In this document: one piece after another, positions 53,194 to 62,800 of the stretch
How positions within the stretch are numbered: the first letter of the stretch is position 1
How the letters are laid out: each line of letters opens with the position of its first letter
Assembly (NCBI GenBank): GCA_024281995.1
Contig: JAMWZW010000005.1
Location: 1-64,000, forward strand
Origin: Nitrosomonas sp.
GTDB lineage: Bacteria > Pseudomonadota > Gammaproteobacteria > Burkholderiales > Nitrosomonadaceae
DNA: 64,000 bases
Reading direction: 5' to 3'
The notes under the pieces: model-generated
The model's database searches: none
Told to the model about the DNA's origin: nothing
Seen by the model: the letters and a program-made list of their open reading frames with translations, nothing else
Program-made: the position numbers and the translations under genes

Positions 53194-53556
53194 TTAGAAA
53201 CTAACAATTGTCTTAAAACCACCATATGCCATTCGTTTACAGTCAAAAGGCGGTGAACTGGGATTCATCATTTTTTCCAGTCTCGGATCAGCCATGACAG
53301 CCTGATTAACGCGATCACGACGTTCTCTTGACTCGAAAACGATCCATGCAAAAATGACTGTCTCGTTTCCAGTGGCCCCAGCCAATTTATTGAACGATAC
53401 CCATTCTTTTTGATCGAGATCATTCCCTGCGCCCTCAATATACTCCAGAGCGCCATGCTCTTTTCAAACCGAACCGGCCAATTCGGCCATTTTCTTATAT
53501 TCATCCAGCTTATTCTGAGCAATTGGAATCACATAGCCATCAACATATTTTTCCAT
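53194..53556 (-). pseudogene. DUF1428 family protein, broken by in-frame TGA at codon 31
   Basis: One frame runs from an ATG at 53556 (MEKYVDGYVIPIAQNKLDEY) to a stop at 53194, with normal family length (120 aa). The only fault is a TGA at 53464-53466, exactly where the family has Trp in the W-KEHGALEY segment. The rest is conserved (GNETVIFAWIVFESRERRDR, MMNPSSPPFDCKRMAYGGF). A single TGG-to-TGA change explains it. DUF1428 proteins are small alpha/beta-barrel dimers of unknown function. No SECIS-like element is apparent, so recoding is unlikely. The inactivation looks recent, unless it is a sequencing error. Confidence 0.82.
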
Positions 53557-53604
53557 AGTGTTTTCCTTTAAATTTATTATTTAGATGTTAGATGCAGTGA
53601 AGCA

Positions 53605-54070
53605 TTACCCGGCACATTCCACTGCTGCAGCTTGACGAATTTCCTCAGGACTGACATCCTGGATATGCGTTGCTATCGACCACTGATATCCGAAAGGATC
53701 TCTCACGCTACCGTAACGGTCGCCCCAGAACATATTATCAATCGGCATCGTTACGGTTGCACCGGCTTTAACGGCCCGATTAAAAACCATATCGACATCC
53801 TCAAATTGTAAGTGAATCGTGACAGGTGAACCTTTTAGCGTGAGCGGACTAAGACAATCCCATTATGGATTTTCGTCGACCAGCATCACGAGCGAATCGC
53901 CAATTCGGACACAGGCATGAATCAATTTTCCACCAGGACCTGGAACACGGATCATTTCAGTGGCATTGAATGCTTGCCGGTAAAATTCGATTGCCTTGGC
54001 GGCATCTGAACAAACCAAGTGTGGCGTAACGCTGTGCATGCCTTCAGGAATAGGGTTTACTATGCGACAT
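53605..54070 (-). pseudogene. VOC/PhnB-like glyoxalase-fold protein, broken
   Basis: The frame reads NPIPEGMHSVTPHLVCSDAA and KAIEFYRQAFNATEM early, then LVMLVDENP followed by TAA (53863-53865) where Glu would be expected before WDCLSPL. It continues to FWGDRYGSVRDPFGYQWSIA and a stop at 53605. The ATG with AAGGAG at 54070 is out of frame with this, so a second lesion lies near the N-terminus. VOC proteins bind a metal and act on varied small molecules. At least two lesions make function unlikely. It follows the third DGPF gene by 66 bp. Confidence 0.8.
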
Positions 54071-54136
54071 AGCAGTCTCCTTATTTTTTAAGATTAATTA
54101 AGACAATGACTTGATTACTATAGCAATCGATATTAT

Positions 54137-54553
54137 CTAACTGGCTCGCGTGTGTTCAAGCACACGGAACCGCTCGATAGCTTCGCCGGGTTCAAAATCA
54201 TCGAGCTCAAACAATTGCCGTACTTCAATTTCACAATCCTTTCCTTCTCCCGCAGGATTAGGGAAACGTTTGCTCCATTCAATAGCTTCGGCTTTTGATG
54301 CAACCTGAATTAAGGTATAGCCGGCGATAAGTTCTTTAGTTTCGGTAAAGGGGCCATCGATCAACGTTCGTTTATTTCCGTTGTATTGGATACGCCAGCC
54401 TTTTGAACTGGCTTGTAACCCGGATGCATCTAGTAACACACCTGCTGTGGCTAATTCTTCATGAAATTTTGCCATCTCTGCGATGAGCTGCTCTCCGGGC
54501 ATGACGTCTGCTTCCGAATCTTGGTTTGCTTTGACTATGATCATGTAACGCAA
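54137..54553 (-). CDS. DGPF/YCII-related protein 3, TTG start
   Basis: The 138-residue product is a DGPF-type YCII-like protein (dimeric alpha-beta barrel, function unknown). It starts RYMIIVKANQDSEADVMP, the usual family opening, when translation begins at TTG 54553, 7 bases after AAAGGAG. The nearest ATG (54544) is too far from that site, and the upstream ATG (54577) precedes it. The signature TLIDGPFTETKELIAGYTLI is complete. An ECF-type promoter (54626-54653) lies upstream. Broken VOC and DUF1428 genes follow. Confidence 0.85.
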   Translation of the reverse strand: MRYMIIVKANQDSEADVMPGEQLIAEMAKFHEELATAGVLLDASGLQASSKGWRIQYNGNKRTLIDGPFTETKELIAGYTLIQVASKAEAIEWSKRFPNPAGEGKDCEIEVRQLFELDDFEPGEAIERFRVLEHTRAS

Positions 54554-54625
54554 TTGATTTCTCCTTTGAATTGACATATGGAATCAAACGATCGATTGTT
54601 ATTCAGTAGTTTGATTCTGATGAGT

Positions 54626-54653
54626 AGTCGAATGACAACAAGGCAAATCGACA
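54626..54653 (-). promoter_or_regulatory. Predicted ECF42-type promoter (P2), before DGPF gene 3
   Basis: On the minus strand the sequence is TGTCGA (54653-54648), 17 bases, then CGACT (54630-54626). The same boxes with the same spacing occur at 55516-55543. Known ECF42 promoters have TGTCGA at -35 and a CGA-type -10, so this is a likely target of the sigma factor encoded at 55550-56806. It lies about 73 bases before the TTG start. Confidence 0.72.
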
Positions 54654-54676
54654 AGGTGGGCAAATATTTTTTCGGG

Positions 54677-55060
54677 TTATTTTTTGGAACGTCCATTTTC
54701 AGACAAATTCCCTATTATTTTCTCTGCCATTTCCCGGATCGGCCTTATCGGCCTGATTTCAATACTGCCAACCTGCGCGGGTGGAATTTTTGCGGCTAAT
54801 TGAATAGCTTCGTCCAGGTGCTGGGCTTCAATCAAATAAAAACCTGCTAGTTGTTCTTTGGTTTCAGCGAATGGCCCATCGGTAATGCTAACCTTACCGT
54901 CGCGAACTCTGACGGTGGTAGCGGTGTGCACCGGCTGCAGGGCTTCCGAAGCCAGGCAATGCCCGGATTTGCGGATCTGCTTGTCATAATTCAGGCAATC
55001 ACTATCGGGTATGGCGTCCAGAAGACTTTCCACACTATAAACGAGACACAGATATTTCAT
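54677..55060 (-). CDS. DGPF/YCII-related protein 2
   Basis: The 127-residue product begins MKYLCLVYSVESLLDAIPDS and carries VSITDGPFAETKEQLAGFYL, the DGPF signature, followed by EAIQLAAKIPPAQVGSIEIR. The fold is a dimeric alpha-beta barrel; reaction unknown. It follows DGPF protein 1 by 36 bp with a ribosome site AGGAGAAAG, so it is in the same transcript. It is clearly related to protein 1, suggesting a tandem duplication. Confidence 0.88.
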   Translation of the reverse strand: MKYLCLVYSVESLLDAIPDSDCLNYDKQIRKSGHCLASEALQPVHTATTVRVRDGKVSITDGPFAETKEQLAGFYLIEAQHLDEAIQLAAKIPPAQVGSIEIRPIRPIREMAEKIIGNLSENGRSKK

Positions 55061-55096
55061 AACTTTCTCCTGCTGAAAAGATCGTTAACGATTAAC

Positions 55097-55471
55097 TTAA
55101 CTCAGTCCAAGTACGTCCAAAGTTTGTGGATCATTGGCGATTGGCCGGATCTCTACACATCCTAATGCGGCTCCGGGAATTTTTGCTGCGACCTGAATGG
55201 CTTCATTCAAATCTCGCGCTTCGATCACGTAATAGCCGCCGAGCTGTTCTTTAGTTTCGATAAAAGGGCCATCGGTGCTTGAAATTTTCCCCTTACGTAG
55301 TCTGATGGTAATGGCTGCTGATGGCGGTAATAATCGATTGCAATCGACAAAATGTCCGCTCGCACGAATGTTGCTGGTAAATTCGCGATATTCTTCGTAA
55401 TGCTTATCGGCATCGGCTTGCGGCATTTGCTCCATGACTTTTTCGGCGCAAATCAAACAAAGATATTTCAT
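55097..55471 (-). CDS. DGPF/YCII-related protein 1
   Basis: The 124-residue product begins MKYLCLICAEKVMEQMPQAD and has the signature SSTDGPFIETKEQLGGYYVI, then EAIQVAAKIPGAALGCVEIR. It is the first gene after the sigma factor and has its own predicted ECF42-type promoter 45 bases upstream (55516-55543). DGPF genes are the hallmark neighbours of ECF42 sigma factors. Enzyme function is unknown. Confidence 0.9.
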   Translation of the reverse strand: MKYLCLICAEKVMEQMPQADADKHYEEYREFTSNIRASGHFVDCNRLLPPSAAITIRLRKGKISSTDGPFIETKEQLGGYYVIEARDLNEAIQVAAKIPGAALGCVEIRPIANDPQTLDVLGLS

Positions 55472-55515
55472 AGTGAATTCCTTATAACGGGTTGATTGAA
55501 ATGACTACACGCATT

Positions 55516-55543
55516 AGTCGATTGACAATAGCTAAAATCGACA
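55516..55543 (-). promoter_or_regulatory. Predicted ECF42-type promoter (P1), before DGPF gene 1
   Basis: On the minus strand TGTCGA (55543-55538) and CGACT (55520-55516) are separated by 17 bases. The downstream edge is 45 bases before the DGPF ATG at 55471. Bases around the -35 box (TTGTCGATTT at P2 and TGTCGATTT at P1) are also shared. Part of it lies in the short gap after the sigma gene stop, so it allows DGPF transcription independent of the sigma gene. Confidence 0.75.
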
Positions 55544-55549
55544 ATGAGC

Positions 55550-56806
55550 CTATTGATTTTGTAGTTCAGTCAGTCTTTTTTGCAGAAACCGGCGTTCAGG
55601 TTCTTGCTGAGTCAGTTGTAAGGCGTGTTGATAAGCTTCGATTGCTTCGTTGCGCTGTCCTAATCGGCGATGAAAATCAGCCTTGGTTGCATACATAAAA
55701 TGATAATCCGTGAGCTGACCTCTAGAAATCAACGCTTCAATCAGTTCTAATCCGATTGCCGGTCCATCACGCATGGCTATCGCGACAGCACGATTCAATT
55801 CGATGACGGGGGAAGGATAAATACGCAGTAATATGTTATACAGGCCGATAATTTCGCGCCAATCAGTCATTTCAGCGCTAGCGGCTTCGACATGAACGGC
55901 CGCAATAGCAGCCTGCAAAGTGTAGACTCCAAATCCTGGTAAACCAAGCGCGCGTTTTACCAGAACTACACCTTTATTGATCTGATCGCGATTCCAGAGT
56001 GTGCGATCTTGCTTGGCAAGCAATATCAAATCACCTTCGGCCGTGGTCCGAGCCTCGCGTCTGGAATCCTGTAACAACATCAATGCTAACAAACCTTGAA
56101 TTTCCGCTTGCGCGGGTAGCAACTCCAGTAGCAATCTGCCCAAGCGGATCGCTTCAGTGGAGAGATCGTGTCGCGTTAATGCTGTACCAGACGAAGCCGA
56201 GTAGCCTTCGTTAAAAACCAGATAGATAACTTGCAAAACGGTGTTGAGACGTTCGGCGAGTTGCCCGGGTGCAGGCACTTCATACGGTATTCTTGCTTCG
56301 CGAATTTTGGCTTTTGCGCGCACAATCCGCTGTGCGGCAGTTTTCGGCGCTATCAAGAAAGCACGGGCGATTTCCTCGGTGGTTAACGCGCAAATTTCAC
56401 GCAAAGTCAAAGCAATTTGCGCCTCTGCCGACAGGCTGGGGTGGCAGCACGTAAAAATCAATCGCAATTGATCGTCCTGCAGGTTGTCATCGTGTTCATC
56501 GTCAAAATTTACAGTAGCAGCGCCATGTTGCTCGGGAATTTCTTCCAATGCATCAAAGCGTTTATCGCGGCGAAATTTATCAATCGCTTTAAAACGCCCA
56601 ACAGAAATCAGCCAGGCACAAGGATTATCCGGCACGCCTTGCTGCGGCCATTGCTCCAATGCTGTTTGAAATGCATCATGTAAAGCTTCTTCAGCTTGAT
56701 CGATATCACCGATTAAACGTATCAAGGTTGCTAGTACACGTCTGTTTTCGTTGCGGTAAAGTAGCTCGAGGGCGGTAGAAAAATCTTGTTCGGGTACTTG
56801 AGTCAT
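55550..56806 (-). CDS. ECF sigma factor of the ECF42 type with long C-terminal domain
   Basis: This is a 418-residue alternative sigma factor. Region 2 (LYRNENRRVLATLIRLIGDI, EEALHDAFQTALEQW, WLISVGRFKAIDKFRRDKRF) and region 4 (LTLREICALTTEEIARAFL, TAAQRIVRAKAKIREARI) are clear. They are followed by about 240 residues (DUF6596/TPR-like) ending with a helical repeat region (FHRRLGQRNEAIEAYQHALQ). No anti-sigma gene lies nearby. In ECF42 factors the C-terminal extension is needed for activity and replaces an anti-sigma factor. The adjacent DGPF genes support this subtype. No TGTCGA motif precedes its own start, so autoregulation is not evident. Confidence 0.92.
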   Translation of the reverse strand: MTQVPEQDFSTALELLYRNENRRVLATLIRLIGDIDQAEEALHDAFQTALEQWPQQGVPDNPCAWLISVGRFKAIDKFRRDKRFDALEEIPEQHGAATVNFDDEHDDNLQDDQLRLIFTCCHPSLSAEAQIALTLREICALTTEEIARAFLIAPKTAAQRIVRAKAKIREARIPYEVPAPGQLAERLNTVLQVIYLVFNEGYSASSGTALTRHDLSTEAIRLGRLLLELLPAQAEIQGLLALMLLQDSRREARTTAEGDLILLAKQDRTLWNRDQINKGVVLVKRALGLPGFGVYTLQAAIAAVHVEAASAEMTDWREIIGLYNILLRIYPSPVIELNRAVAIAMRDGPAIGLELIEALISRGQLTDYHFMYATKADFHRRLGQRNEAIEAYQHALQLTQQEPERRFLQKRLTELQNQ

Positions 56807-57142
56807 GCTGATTACTTTTTTGTCATGGGTAGATTAATAGAGGCATATATTTGTTTTCTACATCTATTACCTTGTTGCCATTTGCATTATGTGTAGTATC
56901 TTTTTGAATATAAAATCAGAACTACCGAGAGTGATCATAAAATATTTCTACTAACGTATTTATGGATAATGCAGATATCTATGTATTCTAATGTGCAATC
57001 AATGTGATATCTAATCCTGTTACCTTTGGGTAAACTTGCTCTTCCGCGCCAATCTGATTGCAAGTATAATTCGATCACTTTTTCCCATATTAATACCGCC
57101 AATTTTCTCAGCCTATTGGTGGCTCTCTGAGGATTGGAAAAA
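56807..57142. other. Divergent intergenic region between ECF sigma gene and mdh
   Basis: This 336-bp stretch must hold promoters for the sigma gene (minus) and mdh (plus). It is AT-rich and has several weak candidate boxes, none near consensus. It contains no ECF42-type TGTCGA motif on the relevant strand and no gene. Confidence 0.5.
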
Positions 57143-58132
57143 ATGAAATCTCCTATTCGTATTGCCGTTACAGGGGCAACTGGACAAATATGTTATAACC
57201 TGTTATATCGCATAGCAGCAGGTGACATGTTTGGCAATGACCAACCAGTAATATTGCAATTACATGATATTACTGATGCACAACCAATGTTCGATGGTAT
57301 CGTCATGGAACTGTATGATTGTGCTTTTCCCCTATTAACAGAAATTATCACGACTGATAATTCAGAAGTTGCATTTAATGATGTTGATATAGCTTTGCTG
57401 GTGGGCGCGCGTCCACGTGGTGAAAATATGGAACGTAAGGATCTTTTGGCAGCCAATGGTCCAATTTTCATTGAACAAGGCAGAGCGATAAATGCAGTTG
57501 CTAAACGTAGCGTTAAGGTACTAGTTGTTGGTAATCCGGCGAATACCAATGCATATATTACTATGAAAAATGCCCCCGATATCGATCCCAACAATTTTTC
57601 AGCTATGCTACGATTGGATCATAACCGGGCATTGTCACAAGTCGCATTAAAACTCCGAGTTCCTGTAGCTGACGTAAAAAAGATGATTATCTGGGGTAAT
57701 CATTCGACTACCCAATTTCCTGATTTAAGCCACGCTACTGTTGGAAACAATAAAGTAACTTCGTTACTAAAAGATTCTGCATGGATAGAAAACCATTTTA
57801 TTCCAGTCGTACAGAAACGTGGCGCAGCTATTATCGAAGCCCGGCGAGGTAAATCTAGTGCTGCCAGCGCGGCCAATGCCATTATCAATCATATGCAGGA
57901 TTGGGTTTTTGGTACTGCTGAAGACAACTGGGTATCAATGGGAGTGCCTTCCAACAACAGTTATGGGATTCCGAATGGAGTGATTTATAGCTTTCCTGTC
58001 ACTTGTCAAAATGGCCAGTATAAAATTGTACAGGGGCTGGATCTCAGCCAACTGGATAAGGAAAGGATGCATAACAGCTATCAAGAATTAATTGCTGAGC
58101 AAGAAGCGATCAAACACTTATTAACTGCATAG
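57143..58132 (+). CDS. mdh: Malate dehydrogenase
   Basis: Mdh interconverts malate and oxaloacetate in the TCA cycle. From the ATG at 57143 (GAGGA 8 bases before) the product has 329 residues. The NAD motif VTGATGQI is at 9-16, [11 protein letters not shown] is in the cofactor domain, the substrate Arg lies in [12 protein letters not shown], and the catalytic His is in [12 protein letters not shown]. This is the MDH type 2 form found in betaproteobacteria, not the E. coli form. A TTG three codons earlier is less likely. Confidence 0.95.
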   Translation: MKSPIRIAVTGATGQICYNLLYRIAAGDMFGNDQPVILQLHDITDAQPMFDGIVMELYDCAFPLLTEIITTDNSEVAFNDVDIALLVGARPRGENMERKDLLAANGPIFIEQGRAINAVAKRSVKVLVVGNPANTNAYITMKNAPDIDPNNFSAMLRLDHNRALSQVALKLRVPVADVKKMIIWGNHSTTQFPDLSHATVGNNKVTSLLKDSAWIENHFIPVVQKRGAAIIEARRGKSSAASAANAIINHMQDWVFGTAEDNWVSMGVPSNNSYGIPNGVIYSFPVTCQNGQYKIVQGLDLSQLDKERMHNSYQELIAEQEAIKHLLTA

Positions 58133-58148
58133 TTCTTAAGTAAATTTT

Positions 58149-59432
58149 CTATTGGGATAAAGTACTGGCTGCTTCACGGATTGCAATCAACAATGCTGCA
58201 TCCAGATGTCCGTCTGCAATACGTTGCGTTCTTTGCTGAAAACGACTGATCGCATGGCGGGTTGTGGAACCCATAACACCGTCAGCTTCGCCGGCATCAA
58301 TGCCAAGAGCTAATAAATCCAATTGAAGTTGCCGCACTTGTTCGCGGGTAATTTTTAAGGTATCCGCTGGCGGTGCGCGCTGTAGCGTGGAGGCGCCCGC
58401 TATGCGATCTGCCAAATGTCCTACGGATAATGCATAAAATTCAGACCGATTCCAACGCATAATGATATAAAAGTTTTTTGTGACGAGAAATGCAGGGCCC
58501 TGATGGCCGCCGGGAACAAGCAACGCAGCGGGTTGTGTTAAGGGCTCTAATGCAGTACCTGTAGCAGCAGTGACACCAAGTTTTGCCCATTCAACCATGC
58601 TTAACATATGATCCTTTCTTGCTAATGAATAGTCAAAATTAAGCGGTAGTCGAACTTCATAACCCCAATTTAATCCAGGAGTCCATCCTAAATCGCGCAG
58701 AAAGTTGGCGGCAGATCCCAATGCATCGGCGACACTACCCCATAGATCGCGACGCCCATCTCCATCTATGTCTTTAGCATATTGCAAAAAAGTAGACGGC
58801 ATGAATTGCATGTGTCCCATGGCACCAGCCCATGAGCCAATCATGCGTTCAGGTGAAATATCCCCAGCATCAGCTATACGCAATGCATTGAGCAATTCTT
58901 GTGTAAAGAAATTACTGCGACGAGGATTGCAGGCAAGTGTTGCAAGTGAATCAGTTACTAGCCAGTCCCCAAAATAACTCCCATAATTTGTTTCTAGCCC
59001 CCAAAATGAAACCAAATATTGCGCAGGAATGCCACTTTCCTGTTGGATTTTATTGAGCAGGGGGCGATGTCTGGCCAGTAATTCACGGCCACGTTGAACA
59101 CGCTCTTCATTGATACGAGAATTAAAGTAATTAGTAAAAGTTTGTGTAAATTCAGGTTGGCGCTGATCCAGTTCAATAACGCGCTGATTATATTTGGCAT
59201 TACCTAGTACTTGTTGAATGGTTTTATCGGAAATGCCTTCAGATTTCGCTTGGATTCCTATTCTGGTTATACACTCACTAAATTTCTGATTATCTGCGTA
59301 GACTACTTGCATATAAGAGGAGGCAATCCCGCTAAATAGCACAAAAATTCCTATGAATTTATACCTGTAATTGAATCTATACAGTAAAAAAAGTTTAACT
59401 TTTGTTGTGTAATTGAATGTACGTATACACAT
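58149..59432 (-). CDS. MltB-like lytic murein transglycosylase with peptidoglycan-binding domain
   Basis: The enzyme cleaves peptidoglycan strands with formation of anhydro-muramyl ends. The 427-residue product has an N-terminal membrane/signal segment (about 25-45), an SLT_2 domain with the catalytic Glu147 in FWGLETNYG and AGAMGHMQFMPSTF, and a C-terminal PG_binding_1 domain (REQVRQLQLDLLALGIDAGE to DGVMGSTTRHAISRFQQ). It lacks a lipobox, so it is probably periplasmic. The real start may be a little downstream of 59432. It is 3 bp after the fur stop on the same strand. Confidence 0.9.
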   Translation of the reverse strand: MCIRTFNYTTKVKLFLLYRFNYRYKFIGIFVLFSGIASSYMQVVYADNQKFSECITRIGIQAKSEGISDKTIQQVLGNAKYNQRVIELDQRQPEFTQTFTNYFNSRINEERVQRGRELLARHRPLLNKIQQESGIPAQYLVSFWGLETNYGSYFGDWLVTDSLATLACNPRRSNFFTQELLNALRIADAGDISPERMIGSWAGAMGHMQFMPSTFLQYAKDIDGDGRRDLWGSVADALGSAANFLRDLGWTPGLNWGYEVRLPLNFDYSLARKDHMLSMVEWAKLGVTAATGTALEPLTQPAALLVPGGHQGPAFLVTKNFYIIMRWNRSEFYALSVGHLADRIAGASTLQRAPPADTLKITREQVRQLQLDLLALGIDAGEADGVMGSTTRHAISRFQQRTQRIADGHLDAALLIAIREAASTLSQ

Positions 59433-59435
59433 TTG

Positions 59436-59876
59436 CTATTTTCGATGGGGGCAAGCTGGTTTAATGCAATCTGCATAAAGAGACAATGAATGCTCTTGTA
59501 GTTTGAATCCACGATCCATAGCAATAGATATTTGACGTTGCTCTATTTCTGAATCATAAAATTCTTCTACGCGGCCACACTGCAAACAAACCAAATGATC
59601 ATGATGACCATCGCGTTTGAGCTCAAACACAGCTTTACCACTTTCAAAATGATGCCTTTCCAGTAAGCCGGCTTGTTCAAATTGCGTCAAAACTCGATAG
59701 ACTGTTGCAAGTCCAATATCTTCACCTTCATTAAGTAGCTCTTTGTAGACATCTTCGGCGGACAAATGACGTACACTACTTTGCTCAAATAAATTTAATA
59801 TCTTAAGTCGTGGTAAAGTAGTTTTAAGTCCACTATTTTTAAGATCAATGTTTTTTAGATCGCCGGAGTTACTCAT
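59436..59876 (-). CDS. fur: Ferric uptake regulator Fur
   Basis: Fur represses iron-uptake genes when bound to Fe(II). From the ATG at 59876 the product has 146 residues with a winged helix ([35 protein letters not shown]), the [16 protein letters not shown] metal region and a C-terminal [10 protein letters not shown]. The upstream in-frame start (59948) lies inside the bamE promoter zone. It is divergent from bamE, the usual arrangement in proteobacteria. Confidence 0.95.
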   Translation of the reverse strand: MSNSGDLKNIDLKNSGLKTTLPRLKILNLFEQSSVRHLSAEDVYKELLNEGEDIGLATVYRVLTQFEQAGLLERHHFESGKAVFELKRDGHHDHLVCLQCGRVEEFYDSEIEQRQISIAMDRGFKLQEHSLSLYADCIKPACPHRK

Positions 59877-59952
59877 GGTTGTCTCTGTAGAAAAATGATT
59901 TGTTGTATCATATAGCGCTCTGCTTACTTTGAAAATATATAATATCAATAAA

Positions 59953-60354
59953 ATGGCTGTAAAGACCGCCTCATTGCTTATTTTTCTTGCCTTAGCAGGT
60001 TGTTCATATCTTCCTCATATCCTATACCGGATTGATGTTCAGCAAGGTAATGTAGTCACCGAGGACATGCTGGAAAAGCTAAAATCGGGAATGACTAAAT
60101 CACAAGTTCTTTTTGTATTGGGATCACCATTAATTGTCGATACGTTTCACAATAATCGCTGGGACTATGTGTATATTTTGCGTGAAAAAGGTGATCTGGT
60201 CGAACAAAAACGGTTGACTATTTATTTCGAAGACGACAAATTGGTTAATATTGAAAACTATCTTAGTTTTTCCAAGAGTCCGATTAAACCCAAACCAGCA
60301 GAAACTAACCCAGAGTCAGAAAAAACTCAAGTCGATACATCGCCTGAAAAGTAA
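59953..60354 (+). CDS. bamE: Outer membrane assembly lipoprotein BamE
   Basis: BamE is part of the BAM complex that inserts outer-membrane proteins. The 133-residue product has a lipoprotein signal peptide with lipobox LALAGC (lipidated Cys17), the signature [19 protein letters not shown], and [20 protein letters not shown]. The tail (after SFSKSP) is Pro/Glu/Thr-rich. An in-frame TTG upstream (59929) would extend the signal peptide and is less likely. Divergent from fur. Confidence 0.93.
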   Translation: MAVKTASLLIFLALAGCSYLPHILYRIDVQQGNVVTEDMLEKLKSGMTKSQVLFVLGSPLIVDTFHNNRWDYVYILREKGDLVEQKRLTIYFEDDKLVNIENYLSFSKSPIKPKPAETNPESEKTQVDTSPEK

Positions 60355-60382
60355 ATGCGCAATCCTTACTGATTCCTTTTAA

Positions 60383-61213
<831 letters not shown>

Positions 61214-61251
61214 CAGCCTTCCTCCGGGTATTTGTCAAGCAGCGATTTACT

Positions 61252-62055
61252 ATGGCAACTTATGCAATCGGAGATCTTCAAGGCTGTTACACGGCATTTC
61301 GGCGTTTGCTTGATATCATTCAGTTTAACCCAACGAGCGATAAGTTATGGCTGGTTGGAGATATCGTCAATCGCGGCCCGGATTCGTTATCCTTATTGCG
61401 GTATATCAAGCAGGTAGGCAGCTCGGTAGTTATGGTGTTGGGTAATCATGATCTGCATTTATTGGCAGTTGCAGCAGGTATAACAAAAAGCCGTTACAGT
61501 GATACGCTCCAGCCCATTCTGAATGCACCTGATCGCAGTGAGCTATTAGATTGGTTGCGGCACCAAAAATTATTTTATGCCGAAGATGAATATGCCATGG
61601 TGCATGCAGGTTTATTGCCATCTTGGCCAGTCGCGCAAGCACAGCAATTGGCTTACGAAGTTGAGAACGCATTGCGTGATGACAACGCTGCTGAATTTCT
61701 TACGCACATGTATGGCAATGAACCTGATTATTGGCAGGCCGCATGGACTGGTTATGCTCGTTTACGGGTCATCATTAACGCCATGACACGAATGCGTGTT
61801 TGTACGCTCGACGGACGGATGAATTTCGAATTCAAAGCTGATTTGCAATCTATTCCATCCGGTTTTCTGCCGTGGTTCAAACATCCTCAGCGAGCCAGCA
61901 AAACCCATACTGTTATTTTCGGGCATTGGTCGGCATTGGGGTTACACCTAAACGGCAATTTGATTGCGTTAGATACAGGATGTGTATGGGGAAGGCAGTT
62001 AACTGCTATCCGATTGGAAGATCGGAAGGTTTTCCAGTTTGCTTGTGCGAAATAG
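61252..62055 (+). CDS. apaH: Bis(5'-nucleosyl)-tetraphosphatase, symmetrical (ApaH)
   Basis: ApaH hydrolyses Ap4A to two ADP and also removes NpnN caps from RNA. The 267-residue product has the metallophosphatase motifs GDLQGC (7-12), GDIVNRGPDS, and GNHDLHLLA. It ends inside the oppositely oriented plsC gene: the two coding regions overlap by 50 bases at their 3' ends. Confidence 0.95.
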   Translation: MATYAIGDLQGCYTAFRRLLDIIQFNPTSDKLWLVGDIVNRGPDSLSLLRYIKQVGSSVVMVLGNHDLHLLAVAAGITKSRYSDTLQPILNAPDRSELLDWLRHQKLFYAEDEYAMVHAGLLPSWPVAQAQQLAYEVENALRDDNAAEFLTHMYGNEPDYWQAAWTGYARLRVIINAMTRMRVCTLDGRMNFEFKADLQSIPSGFLPWFKHPQRASKTHTVIFGHWSALGLHLNGNLIALDTGCVWGRQLTAIRLEDRKVFQFACAK

Positions 62056-62800
62056 GTAGCGACAAAGTATCAGCAATTGCTTTTTCCGCTAATCGCGCAA
62101 GCTCTCTACGGTTCTTCATGCCACATTGAATCGGTTCGGTAAAAGTTAATTCGGCGGTAATGCTAGTTTGGCACAGTATAGCTTGCAGCGACATAATCAA
62201 TGAAGAATCAACATACGCAGCTTCCTCGCAAATGCCGCCGAGAGTATTGCGGTAGCAAATGGCTACTGGATACAATAATGCATCCGCAGTAATTGCCGAT
62301 TGCAACAACGATGCATGAAAGTGATTCAATTGCTTGCCGTTGGTCGTCGTCCCTTCTGGAAATACAGCAACTCGCTCACTAGCTTCCAGAACATCACTGA
62401 TTTGTTGGTTAATGCGGATGGTATCGCTACGTTTTGACCGTTCAATAAATAATGTATTTGCATTTCTGCAAAGTGTTCCTAATATTGGCCAACGACTAAT
62501 TTCTGCTTTAGCCACAAAGCGAGTCGGGCAGGCGGCCATTAATACGCAAACATCCAACCAAGATACATGATTGGCAGCAAGTAATACGCGTGGTACTTCC
62601 ATGCTTGGCAGCTTGCCATGACAATTTAATTTAATATTGAGAATAGCTAGCAAACCCGTAGCCCAATGTTGCATCATTTGCCGTTGGATATGTAGCGGAA
62701 CGTATGGGTAAACAATTGATTTCAGTAATCCTGAAACAACATGTGAAAGCAAGCGAATAAAGCGAATAAAGCGTAGTAGTGACGGAGCTTCTTTCTGCAC
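62006..62800 (-). CDS. plsC: 1-acylglycerol-3-phosphate acyltransferase (PlsC-like)
   Basis: The enzyme acylates lysophosphatidic acid to phosphatidic acid at the inner membrane. The 264-residue product has an N-terminal hydrophobic segment (about 12-35), the catalytic H-x4-D in ANHVSWLD (His78, Asp83), and FPEGTTTNG near 147. It may alternatively act on other acyl acceptors, since the family is broad. Its 3' end overlaps apaH by 50 bases in convergent orientation. Confidence 0.85.
   Translation of the reverse strand: MQKEAPSLLRFIRFIRLLSHVVSGLLKSIVYPYVPLHIQRQMMQHWATGLLAILNIKLNCHGKLPSMEVPRVLLAANHVSWLDVCVLMAACPTRFVAKAEISRWPILGTLCRNANTLFIERSKRSDTIRINQQISDVLEASERVAVFPEGTTTNGKQLNHFHASLLQSAITADALLYPVAICYRNTLGGICEEAAYVDSSLIMSLQAILCQTSITAELTFTEPIQCGMKNRRELARLAEKAIADTLSLPISHKQTGKPSDLPIG

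Noticed and set aside
53464-53466. TGA in the DUF1428 gene as a selenocysteine codon
   Set aside because: Family members have Trp here, no SECIS-like hairpin is evident downstream, and a neighbouring gene has a similar nonsense change.
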